DNA from: AWTP1-13 sp044868325
Lineage (GTDB): Bacteria; Pseudomonadota; Alphaproteobacteria; Rhizobiales; Hyphomicrobiaceae
Length of the DNA: 14,420 nucleotides
Assembly: GCA_044868325.1 (NCBI GenBank)
Contig: JBIOWI010000167.1
Span: 1 to 14,420 of the forward strand
Direction: 5' to 3'
This document shows, piece by piece, positions 7,006 to 13,204 of this stretch. The notes beneath the pieces are model-generated. The model was not told the DNA's origin. It did not search any database and was given only the letters and a program-made list of their open reading frames with translations. Position 1 is the first letter of the stretch. Every line of letters begins with the position of its first letter. The translations under genes were made by a program, and so were the position numbers.

Positions 7006-8922
7006 CTACGCCGTCTCCGGCGCCGCCTGGGCGGCCTCGTACGCCTCGCTGGCGGCGAGCCAGGCCTCCTCGGCGGCCTCGCGGGCGCGCTCCAGGGCGC
7101 CGCGCTCGCGGGCCAGCGCCTGGGCACGCGCGGCGTCCCTGGTGTAGAGCGCGCCGTCGGCCAGCGAGGCGTCGATGGCGGCAATCTGGCGCGTGAGGCC
7201 CTCGATCTCGGCCTCGGCCGCCGTCACCTTCCTCTTCAAGGGTGCGAGCGCCGCCCGTGCCTCGGCCGCCAGGCGGCGCGCCTCCTGCGGCGAGAGCCTT
7301 GCCAGCCCGTTCGCCTTGGCGGCGCCGGCCGAGCGCGGCGCCACCGGCTCGCCGCCGCGCTCGGCCAGGCACTCGGCGCGGTAGGTGCCCATGTCGCCCT
7401 CGTAGGGCCGGACGGTGCCGCCGCGCACGATCCACAGCCGGTCGGCGCAGGCATCGACCAGATGCCGGTCGTGGCTGATCAGGATGACGGCGCCCTCGTA
7501 CGCGTTGAGCGCGCGCGCCAGGGCCTCCCGCGCATCCACGTCGAGGTGGTTGGTGGGCTCGTCCAGGATCAGCAGGTGGGGACCGTGGAAGGCGGCCAGC
7601 GCCAGCAGCAGCCGCGCCTTCTCGCCGCCCGACAGCTTCTCCGCCCTCGTATCCGCCTTGTCGATGCCGAAGCCGAGTGCGCCCAGCCGCGACCGCCGCT
7701 GCGCCTCGCTGGCCTCCGGCATCAGCCGCAGCATGTGGTCGTAGGGCGTAAGGTGCGGGGGTAGGTCCTCCATCTGGTGCTGGGCGAAGTAGCCCACCGT
7801 CGTCTTGTCGGAGGCGTACCGCCGCCCGGCCATGGGCGCCATGCGGCCGGCGACCAGCTTGGCGAAGGTGCTCTTGCCGTTGCCGTTGGCGCCGAGCAGG
7901 CCCACGCGGTCGTCGGCATCGAGGCGCAGGTCGAGCCCCCGCAGCACCGGCTCGCCGGGCGCATAGCCCACCGCGGCGCCCTCCAGCCGCACCAGCGGGC
8001 TGGCGAGGGCCTTGGCCGGGTTGGGGAGCACGAACGGCGCCACCCGCTCCTCGATCTCCTCGGCGATCGGCTGCATGCGCGCCAGCGCCTTGATGCGGCT
8101 CTGCGCCTGGGTCGCCTTGGAGGCCTTGGCCTTGAAGCGGACGATGAATGCCTCGATATGGCGCCGCTCGTCCTCCTGCTTCTTCCTGAGCTTGAGGTCG
8201 AGCCGCTGCTTCTCGCGCCGCGTCTCCTCGAACTGGTCGTAGCCGCCGCTGTAGAGCGTGAGCCGGCCCTGGTGCAGATGCAGGATCGAGGTGACGGCGC
8301 GATTCAGGAGGTCGCGGTCGTGGCTGACGATCAGCACCGTGTGCGGGTAGTCGCGCAGGTAGTCCTCAAGCCACAGCGTCCCTTCCAGGTCGAGGTAGTT
8401 GGTGGGCTCGTCGAGCAGCAGCAGGTCGGGCTCGGTGAACAGCACCGCCGCCAGCGCCACCCGTGTGCGCCAGCCGCCGGAGAGCTCCGCGCACGCGCGC
8501 TGCTGGGCGGCCTCGTCGAAGCCGAGCCCCGCCAGGATGCGCGCCGCCTTGGCCGGCGCCGCATAGGCGCCGATGTCGCCGAGCCGCTGGTGAATGTCGG
8601 CGATGCGGGCCGGGTCCTGAGCCGTCTCCGCCTCGGTCAGCAGCCGCGTCCGCTCTCGGTCCGCCGCCAGCACGAACTCGATCAGGCTCTCCGGGCCGCC
8701 CGGCGCCTCCTGCGCCACCCAGCCGATGCGGGTGGCGCGCGGCACCGAGAGGCCGCCCTCGTCGGGCGCCAGCTCGCCGGCGATCAGCCGGAGCAGCGTG
8801 GTCTTGCCCGCACCGTTGCGGCCGACCAGCCCCACCTTGTGCCCGGCCGGGATGCCGGCCGTGGCGCGGCCGAGGATGACACGCCCCTCGATGCGGTAGG
8901 TCATGTCGTTGATGTGCAGCAT
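7006..8922 (-). CDS. ABC-F family ATPase (ribosome-associated type), duplicated ATPase domains
   Basis: The 638-residue protein has two ABC ATPase domains and no membrane segments, as in ABC-F translation factors (Uup/YheS/EttA group). Domain 1 has Walker A GRNGAGKTT (34-42), signature LSGG (147-150), Walker B LLLLDEPTN (167-175) and His switch SHD (200-202). Domain 2 has GANGNGKST (344-352), LSGGEK (430-435), LILDEPTN (451-458) and SHD (483-485). The basic, charged linker between them (about 232-310) is the P-site tRNA interaction segment of the family. The C terminus (about 543-632) is an Ala/Glu/Arg-rich coiled-coil extension. I chose ATG 8922 because homologues begin MLHIND; a TTG at 8934 is in frame. 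Neither has a clear Shine-Dalgarno. Family members rescue or tune ribosomes; which role applies here, including resistance, cannot be told. Confidence 0.92.
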   Translation of the reverse strand: MLHINDMTYRIEGRVILGRATAGIPAGHKVGLVGRNGAGKTTLLRLIAGELAPDEGGLSVPRATRIGWVAQEAPGGPESLIEFVLAADRERTRLLTEAETAQDPARIADIHQRLGDIGAYAAPAKAARILAGLGFDEAAQQRACAELSGGWRTRVALAAVLFTEPDLLLLDEPTNYLDLEGTLWLEDYLRDYPHTVLIVSHDRDLLNRAVTSILHLHQGRLTLYSGGYDQFEETRREKQRLDLKLRKKQEDERRHIEAFIVRFKAKASKATQAQSRIKALARMQPIAEEIEERVAPFVLPNPAKALASPLVRLEGAAVGYAPGEPVLRGLDLRLDADDRVGLLGANGNGKSTFAKLVAGRMAPMAGRRYASDKTTVGYFAQHQMEDLPPHLTPYDHMLRLMPEASEAQRRSRLGALGFGIDKADTRAEKLSGGEKARLLLALAAFHGPHLLILDEPTNHLDVDAREALARALNAYEGAVILISHDRHLVDACADRLWIVRGGTVRPYEGDMGTYRAECLAERGGEPVAPRSAGAAKANGLARLSPQEARRLAAEARAALAPLKRKVTAAEAEIEGLTRQIAAIDASLADGALYTRDAARAQALARERGALERAREAAEEAWLAASEAYEAAQAAPETA

Positions 8923-8965
8923 GAGGCCAGCCAATAGCCCAAGGCCGCCGGGCTGTCATCCAGCA

Positions 8966-9029
8966 GGCGAATGGCGAATGGCGGCACGGACCTCGATCTC
9001 CATTCACCACTCGCCACTCGCCATTCGCC
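8966..9029. repeat. Hairpin of in-register 7-nt repeats (element 2)
   Basis: The left arm has heptamers GGCGAAT, GGCGAAT, GGCGGCA (8966-8986). The right arm has ATTCACC, ACTCGCC, ACTCGCC, ATTCGCC (9002-9029), the complementary pattern. 8966-8972 pairs perfectly with 9023-9029 and 8973-8979 pairs with 9016-9022 with one mismatch. It lies in the 334-bp divergent gap, 44 bp upstream of the ABC-F start, so it would fall in that gene's leader RNA. Its architecture matches the elements at 864-953 and 10301-10391. Confidence 0.83.
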
Positions 9030-9042
9030 GATACGAATTATG

Positions 9043-9071
9043 GTGACAGCTGATCTTATGTGCTTTAGCAT
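9043..9071 (+). promoter_or_regulatory. Candidate sigma70-type promoter of the glycosyltransferase gene
   Basis: GTGACA (9043-9048) and TAGCAT (9066-9071) are 17 bp apart in the most AT-rich stretch of this part of the window. Transcription would begin near 9078, giving a leader of about 180 nt. A second AT-rich patch (CAGTATTAAG, about 9085-9094) is an alternative -10 region. Confidence 0.4.
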
Positions 9072-9143
9072 GCCATTCAGACTACAGTATTAAGTTCTGG
9101 CAGATCGGCGGATGCGGAGGGCGCTTCCGCTGCAGGTGTGGTT

Positions 9144-9176
9144 GTGCCTTGGGTTCGACTGCCCAGGGGAAGGCAC
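9144..9176 (+). other. Hairpin in the leader of the glycosyltransferase gene
   Basis: GTGCCTT (9144-9150) pairs perfectly with AAGGCAC (9170-9176), and GGG (9151-9153) can stack on CCC (9162-9164) inside. It lies between the candidate promoter and the chosen start. No T-run follows it, so it is not a simple terminator, and no known riboswitch is recognised. Confidence 0.3.
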
Positions 9177-9256
9177 GTCTTGGCCGCATCGTGCAGACGG
9201 CCCACGCTTCCACCACGGTCTCCGCAGGGGAAACGGGAGCGAGGTGGGCCGCCGCC

Positions 9257-11698
9257 ATGCGCATCGAGCGGATCGTCGTCACCGGCGACGTGTTCAGGAC
9301 GACGGACGGCGATGCGAACCAGCTCGGCAACGTGCGCTGGCTGCGAGCTGAGCTGTCGCGCCTCTACGAGCTGACGGGCCTGTGCCCCGAGATCCGCTAC
9401 CGGCGCAACGGACCGGACCACGGCCGCGGGGTCATCGCCGAGTGGTATCGGCTCATGGGCCACGCGCCCTCGCTCGATGCGTGGGCCGCCACCTTCGCCC
9501 ATACCGCGCCGCCGCCGGCCCTGATCGATGCCATGCGGCCCGACTACGAGCGCGCCCTCGTCATCGGCTTCGAGCTGTCGCCGCTGATGCGCTCCGTCCT
9601 CGGCGCCATCGGCGCGCCGTGGGTGAACGTGGGGGTGGGCCTGATCCGCTTCCTCGAGGACCTCGCGCTCAGCCTGCGCTTCTCCTGGCCGGTGGAGGCG
9701 GCCCACCCGGGCCTGGTCTCGCCGGCGCTGGTGCGCGACGCCGCGGCGCGCGTGCGCGCACGCTGCGCCGGCGACACCTCCGCCGCCTGCCTCGATGGAG
9801 CCTGCGTCTTCCTGGCCCAGACGCGGCACGACCGGACGCTGATCAAGAACGGCGGCTTCTATCCCGACGCCGAGGCGGTCGAGCGCATCGCCCAGGCCCT
9901 CGACGGGCGCCGTCTCGTCCTCAAGCCGCATCCCCTGGCGCCCGACAACCCGCTGCTCGCCACCCTGCGGCGGCGCTTCGCCGCGTCCACCACCGATGCC
10001 AACGTCTATGCTCTTCTCGCCTCCGCCGCCGACGTCCGCTTCCTCACCGTGTCCTCGTCGGCAGCCATCGAGGCGCGGCACTTCGGGCATGCGCCCGAGG
10101 TCTTCCACGCCGAGGCGCACGCCGATGTGGGGCCGGTTTCCAGCCTGTGGGCGCACCGGTGCGCCGGCTTCTGGCGCGCGACGCTGGCGCCGCTCATGCC
10201 GCTGCGCGCGGAGGCCCGCTTCGAGGAGCTGGCGAGGCCCGACCGGCTGCGCCGCAGCCTCGGCGCGTGGGGGTGGCCGCCTCCTGGCGCCTCCGCGGCC
10301 GTCGGGGGTCGGGCGTCGGCAGTCGCAGCAGGGAGCACCTGCAGCCGAAATCGAAGCTTCACGACTGCCGATTGCCGACGCCCGACTGCCGCTTCTGCGG
10401 TGCCTTCCCCACCAGCTCGCCCCGGTGTCATCCTGCTCGCGCCGCCGTGGCCCCGCAGCGGCAGCGCCAACCTGTTCGCGGCCCAGGCCGCGGCCCACGC
10501 CCGCCGCGGCGCGCGCGTGCTGCTCCTGCTCACGCCCCTGGAGCGCCGCTGGCATCGCCCGGGCAAGGCGGCGTTCTGGGCCGACGCCGCGGCCGCCATG
10601 CAGTTTCCCGGCGTCGAGGCGGTGGCCTACCCGCGCGTCGACTCCGGCAAGCTGCGGTCGTACTGCGATTGGCTCCTGGCCGGGCGCGACGATTCGATGG
10701 CTATCTCGGCGCGCTATGCCGCCTCCGGCCGGCTGCCGCGCGAGGTGGCCGAGCTCGTCGCATCGGCCCGCATCGACCTGATCCACGCCAACCACGTCTA
10801 CGCCGTCCGCCTGGCGCACCGCCTCGCCCGCATCGTTGCGCGGGCGCAAGCTCGCCCCCAGGGCCGCACCGAGCGCCGACAGCCGCGCATCCTGCTCGAC
10901 ACGCACGACGTGCAGAGCGACCTGGTCGCGGTCCGGGAGCGCCTCAACCCCCATTCCCGCCGCCCCGACGCCCGCGAGGACCTGCTCAAGACCGAGCTGG
11001 CGCTGTGCGCGGGGGTGGACACGCTGGTTCACCTCACCGAGGCCGATCTCGGGTTCTTCGCCTGCAGCCTGCCGGAGAAGCGCCACAGGCTCGTCCTCCC
11101 GACGCTCCATTCCGGCACCGAGGCCGAGCTGGTGTGGCGCCGCGGCACCACCCGCCCGGCGGGGTTCGACTTCCTCTACGTGGGCAACAACCACGAAGCC
11201 AACCTGGAGACGGTGCGCTGGCTGCTGCGCGAGGTCGTGGCCTTCGCCGGACCCGAGGTGGCCGAGCGCATCCGCTTCGCCGGCAAGGTGGCCGATCTGG
11301 TGGAGAGCCGCGAGCCGGCCCTGTTCCGCCGCTACGGCCACCTGTTCGTCGGCGAGGTGCCGTCGCTGCTCGACTTCTACACCGGGGCCAAGGCGATCCT
11401 CGCCCCGGCCGTGGCCGGCACCGGCACCTCCATCAAGCTGATCGAGGCCCTGTGCGCCGGCAAGCCAGTGCTCGCCACCAGCCTGGCGCTGCGCGGTCTG
11501 CCGCGCTGCGAGGGGATGAGCGCGGACATCCACGTGCACGACACCGCCGCCGACTTCGCCCAGGCGATGGTGCGCCTCGCGCAGGGCGCCAACGCCGCCC
11601 TCTACTCCGCCGCCAACGCCGCCCTCTACGACCGCCTGTTCTCCAACGACCGATACTTTGAGGCCCTGGACGACGTGCTGGACGAAATGGCGACGTAG
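9257..11698 (+). CDS. Two-domain glycosyltransferase-like protein (capsule-synthesis-like N part, GT4-like C part)
   Basis: The 813-residue protein probably makes or modifies a surface polysaccharide in the cytoplasm. The N-terminal part (about 1-335) has KPHP (223-226) and SSSAAIE (266-272), features of capsule-synthesis and glycerophospho-/sialyl-transferase-like GT-B proteins. The C-terminal part (about 388-813) has the GT-B pattern: an N-terminal strand VILLAPPWP (391-399), DTHD (548-551), VGNNHEANLE (642-651) and the nucleotide-sugar site GTGTSIKLIEALCAGKPV (721-738). The donor and acceptor cannot be told. The two parts are joined by a low-complexity linker that is the translation of a heptamer hairpin (349-381). 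I chose ATG 9257 because GAGGTG (9241-9246) precedes it; the frame is open from 9149. The stop TAG (11696-11698) is the first triplet of the REP-like element. Confidence 0.82.
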   Translation: MRIERIVVTGDVFRTTDGDANQLGNVRWLRAELSRLYELTGLCPEIRYRRNGPDHGRGVIAEWYRLMGHAPSLDAWAATFAHTAPPPALIDAMRPDYERALVIGFELSPLMRSVLGAIGAPWVNVGVGLIRFLEDLALSLRFSWPVEAAHPGLVSPALVRDAAARVRARCAGDTSAACLDGACVFLAQTRHDRTLIKNGGFYPDAEAVERIAQALDGRRLVLKPHPLAPDNPLLATLRRRFAASTTDANVYALLASAADVRFLTVSSSAAIEARHFGHAPEVFHAEAHADVGPVSSLWAHRCAGFWRATLAPLMPLRAEARFEELARPDRLRRSLGAWGWPPPGASAAVGGRASAVAAGSTCSRNRSFTTADCRRPTAASAVPSPPARPGVILLAPPWPRSGSANLFAAQAAAHARRGARVLLLLTPLERRWHRPGKAAFWADAAAAMQFPGVEAVAYPRVDSGKLRSYCDWLLAGRDDSMAISARYAASGRLPREVAELVASARIDLIHANHVYAVRLAHRLARIVARAQARPQGRTERRQPRILLDTHDVQSDLVAVRERLNPHSRRPDAREDLLKTELALCAGVDTLVHLTEADLGFFACSLPEKRHRLVLPTLHSGTEAELVWRRGTTRPAGFDFLYVGNNHEANLETVRWLLREVVAFAGPEVAERIRFAGKVADLVESREPALFRRYGHLFVGEVPSLLDFYTGAKAILAPAVAGTGTSIKLIEALCAGKPVLATSLALRGLPRCEGMSADIHVHDTAADFAQAMVRLAQGANAALYSAANAALYDRLFSNDRYFEALDDVLDEMAT
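10301..10391. repeat. Heptamer-repeat hairpin inside the glycosyltransferase gene (element 3)
   Basis: The left arm has in-register heptamers GTCGGGG, GTCGGGC, GTCGGCA, GTCGCAG (10301-10328). The right arm has ACTGCCG, ATTGCCG, ACGCCCG, ACTGCCG (10364-10391). GTCGGGCGTCGGCA (10308-10321) is perfectly complementary to 10373-10386, and TCG (10323-10325) pairs beyond one mismatch with 10369-10371. The loop is about 43 nt. The frame stays open through the element, which encodes residues 349-381, unlike either flanking domain. Confidence 0.85.
11587..11629 (+). repeat. 19-bp direct repeat at the glycosyltransferase C terminus
   Basis: CGCCAACGCCGCCCTCTAC occurs exactly at 11587-11605 and 11611-11629 with a 5-nt spacer (24-nt period, in frame). 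It encodes NAALY twice near the C terminus and looks like a recent local duplication of eight codons. Confidence 0.85.
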
Positions 11699-11812
11699 GG
11701 CGCAATCGTGCGGAAGCGCGATTGCGCCGAGCCGGTCTCGCCGCAATCGGGAACCGGTCAAGAGGAGAGGCCGCATCGGCGCAATGCCGCGCCGCAGCAT
11801 TACGCCCTACGG
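11695..11812. repeat. REP/BIME-like double-hairpin element, copy A
   Basis: It begins GTAGGGCG and ends CGCCCTACGG, so the ends are inverted repeats. The first hairpin has perfect 10-bp arms (GGCGCAATCG 11699-11708, CGATTGCGCC 11719-11728). The second has arms 11778-11787 and 11797-11806 with one mismatch. Positions 11759-11790 are identical over 32 nt to copy B at 12433-12464. Its left TAG is the stop codon of the glycosyltransferase; its right end contains the stop codon of the RAYT remnant. The first hairpin may also help end or stabilise the glycosyltransferase transcript. Confidence 0.88.
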
Positions 11813-12357
11813 GCGCTCGCCGTATCCGGCTCGCCGCTCATGCCTGGCGAGGGCAGCCTCGAATGCCTTTCGATCGATCGGTCTGGGGTTGTCGCGATTG
11901 TCGCGATGGTATGACGAGTGTGGCCAATCCTCGACGTTGGCGACGAGGCCGTGCTTGACCGGGTTATACCAGCAATAGTCGACGTGGTGGGCGTAGTCGC
12001 GCTCGCTGCGGATGAGAGCTCCCAATAGCGCCGCTGCCAGATGCCGCGCTCGCCGCGTGCCTGTCGTGTCCTGGTGCGCCATTCGCGGTTGGAGAGCGAC
12101 TTCGAGAAGCCCACCTTGATCAGACGCCAGCGCAGCGGAAAATCGCGGTCGCCGTCCGGCAGGGTCCAGACCGCGTGCATGTGATCGGGGAGCACCACCA
12201 TCGCGTCGATATGGAAGGGCAGGCGCCGCCGAGTGTCACGCACCGCATCGCGCAGCGTGTCGATATGCTCGACCAGCAGGCGGCTGTCGCGGTCGAGGAG
12301 ATTGACGGTGAAGAACCAGCAGCCGCCCGGAACCAGGGCACGGCGGTAATTCGGCAT
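11807..12357 (-). pseudogene. REP-associated tyrosine transposase (RAYT), frameshifted
   Basis: The first frame (from ATG 12357) gives the N-terminal RAYT half: MPNYRRA, FFTVNLLDRD (15-24), then DAMVVLPDHMHAVWTLP (51-67) with the HUH motif HMH at 59-61, WRLIK (77-81) and GERGIWQRRYWE (102-113). After Glu113 this frame loses similarity. The frame ending at 11807 resumes with LIRSERDYAHHVDYCWYNPVKHGLV and VEDWPHSSYHR, the C-terminal half with the tyrosine region. At 12017-12018 a codon (usually His) is one base short, consistent with a single-base deletion. RAYTs are IS200/IS605-like single-strand transposases thought to mobilise REP sequences. Rejoined, the protein would be about 180 residues, the normal size. 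The start has no clear ribosome site. It sits between two REP-like copies; the deletion may be real or a sequencing error. Confidence 0.9.
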
Positions 12358-12373
12358 GCGCCATATATATTCC

Positions 12374-12487
12374 GTAGGGCGTAGTCGCGCAAAGCGCGAT
12401 TACGCCGCGCCGACCTTGCCACGGGTATCGGCCAAGAGGAGAGGCCGCATCGGCGCAATGCCGCACCCGCAGCATTGCGCCCTACGG
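12374..12487. repeat. REP/BIME-like double-hairpin element, copy B
   Basis: It is in the same orientation as copy A, about 680 bp away, with ends GTAGGGCG and CGCCCTACGG. The first hairpin has 13-bp arms (12378-12390 and 12394-12406) with one G-T pair and an AAA loop. The second has perfect 10-bp arms (GGCGCAATGC 12452-12461, GCATTGCGCC 12472-12481). Its left end lies 17 bp upstream of the RAYT start. Its right end supplies the TAG stop (12484-12482) of the small exported protein. Confidence 0.88.
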
Positions 12488-12886
12488 CACCGCCGAGAGA
12501 GGCGGCAGGTTCGCGCACACGCCGGCGCCGGTGCGGGCCAAGGGGCAGGTGAAGTAGGAGTAGGGCTCGCGGGCGTACTGCTCCGCGTAGTAGTTGGTGG
12601 GCGGGCCGAAATAGCGGGACGGGATGGCGCGGCCGGTGGCGACGTAGTAGCTGCCCCCGCCGGCGCGGCGGGCGCGGCTGACCTGGGCCTGAGCGCCGTA
12701 GTAGGCGCGCCAGGCGGCCCACGGGTTGGCGGGCACGATGGCCACGGGCGGTGCGTAGGCATAGGGCGGCGCATAGGCGTAGCCGCGCCGTCCGTTGCGG
12801 CAGCAGCCGTCGCCGGCCACGGCCTCCAAGGCCGCTGTGCCCGAGATCAGGGCGGCGAGGGCGGAGATCGTGGCGATGCGGCGCAT
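12482..12886 (-). CDS. Small exported Tyr/Pro-rich protein of unknown function
   Basis: I do not recognise the family of this 134-residue protein. It begins with a plausible Sec signal peptide: Arg-Arg, a hydrophobic stretch (about 4-22) and a likely cleavage after AVA (22-24). The mature part starts GDGCCRNGRRGYAYAPP, has YAYAPP twice (36-41 and 42-47), and is rich in Tyr, Pro, Ala and Arg, with a CC pair and two further Cys near the C terminus (YFTCPLARTGAGVC). A small periplasmic or envelope protein is the reasonable inference. ATG 12886 has AGGAG (12898-12894) 7 bases upstream, which supports translation. A GTCAGACCC-type hairpin (12901-12927) lies directly upstream of that ribosome site. 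Its stop codon lies in the end of REP-like copy B, so the original C terminus may have been different. Confidence 0.72.
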   Translation of the reverse strand: MRRIATISALAALISGTAALEAVAGDGCCRNGRRGYAYAPPYAYAPPVAIVPANPWAAWRAYYGAQAQVSRARRAGGGSYYVATGRAIPSRYFGPPTNYYAEQYAREPYSYFTCPLARTGAGVCANLPPLSAVP

Positions 12887-12900
12887 TGGCGGGCTCCTGT

Positions 12901-12927
12901 GGGATCAGACCCTGCGGGTCTGACCCC
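12901..12927. repeat. GTCAGACCC-type hairpin, site 1
   Basis: TCAGACCC (12905-12912) and GGGTCTGA (12916-12923) pair perfectly around TGC, and GGG (12901-12903) can pair with CCC (12925-12927) beyond one mismatch. It lies in the leader of the small exported protein, two bases from its ribosome site, and could affect initiation. Confidence 0.75.
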
Positions 12928-13004
12928 ATGCCACGCCGCCGCATGCCGGCGCACTCGGGTGAAACCCGCAATTGCCCAGCTCAGGCTGCGGATTGGTGCG
13001 ACGA

Positions 13005-13074
13005 CGGGGTCAGACCCCTCGCGCACAGGATCGAGTTTTCACTGCTGGGTTGGAGGCGAGGGGTCTGACCCCGT
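13005..13074. repeat. GTCAGACCC-type palindrome pair, sites 2 and 3
   Basis: CGGGGTCAGACCCCTCG (13005-13021) and its exact inverse CGAGGGGTCTGACCCCG (13058-13074) are 36 bp apart. Each core (GGGGTC-N-GACCCC) is itself palindromic. They can fold separately or as one 17-bp stem. A degenerate further copy (GGGGTAAGACCC...GGATCTGACC) follows at about 13093-13116. The 318-bp gap 12887-13204 holds these sites and the porin terminator but no gene. Confidence 0.82.
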
Positions 13075-13118
13075 TCCTCCCCACTGTGCCATGGGGTAAG
13101 ACCCGCCGGATCTGACCT

Positions 13119-13152
13119 CACAAAACAGAAGAGCCGCCCGAAGACGGCCCTT
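13119..13152 (-). terminator. Rho-independent terminator of the porin gene
   Basis: On the minus strand AAGGGCCG (13152-13145) pairs with CGGCTCTT (13136-13129) with one G-U, around an 8-nt loop, and is followed by CTGTTTTGTG (13128-13119). The GC stem and T-rich tail, about 50 nt after the porin stop, fit an intrinsic terminator. Confidence 0.68.
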
Positions 13153-13170
13153 CCCGAGAGACTGCAGGTA

Positions 13171-13195
13171 GTGTCAGACCCGGAGGGCCTGACAC
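13171..13195. repeat. GTCAGACCC-type hairpin next to the porin stop, site 5
   Basis: GTGTCAG (13171-13177) and CTGACAC (13189-13195) pair perfectly, with CCC/GGG inside around GGA and one mismatch. It starts 10 nt past the porin stop codon, between it and the terminator. It shares the TCAGACCC/GGGNCTGA core with sites 1-3 but has GTG/CAC flanks. Confidence 0.7.
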
Positions 13196-13204
13196 CTTGC
13201 CGGA

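Noticed and set aside
6996..7028. AGGCGGC/GCCGCCT inverted repeat between comEC and the ABC-F gene as a bidirectional terminator
   Set aside because: The loop is long, the right arm is inside the ABC-F coding sequence, and there is no T-run on either side. Chance is likely at this GC content.
9077..11800. A 907-residue open frame on the minus strand
   Set aside because: It is antisense to the glycosyltransferase and shows no domain. The sense frame contains KPHP and GT-B motifs.
12120..12971. A 283-residue minus-strand frame covering the RAYT start and the small exported protein
   Set aside because: It is out of frame with both recognised genes and crosses the REP-like element; low-complexity Arg-rich sequence.
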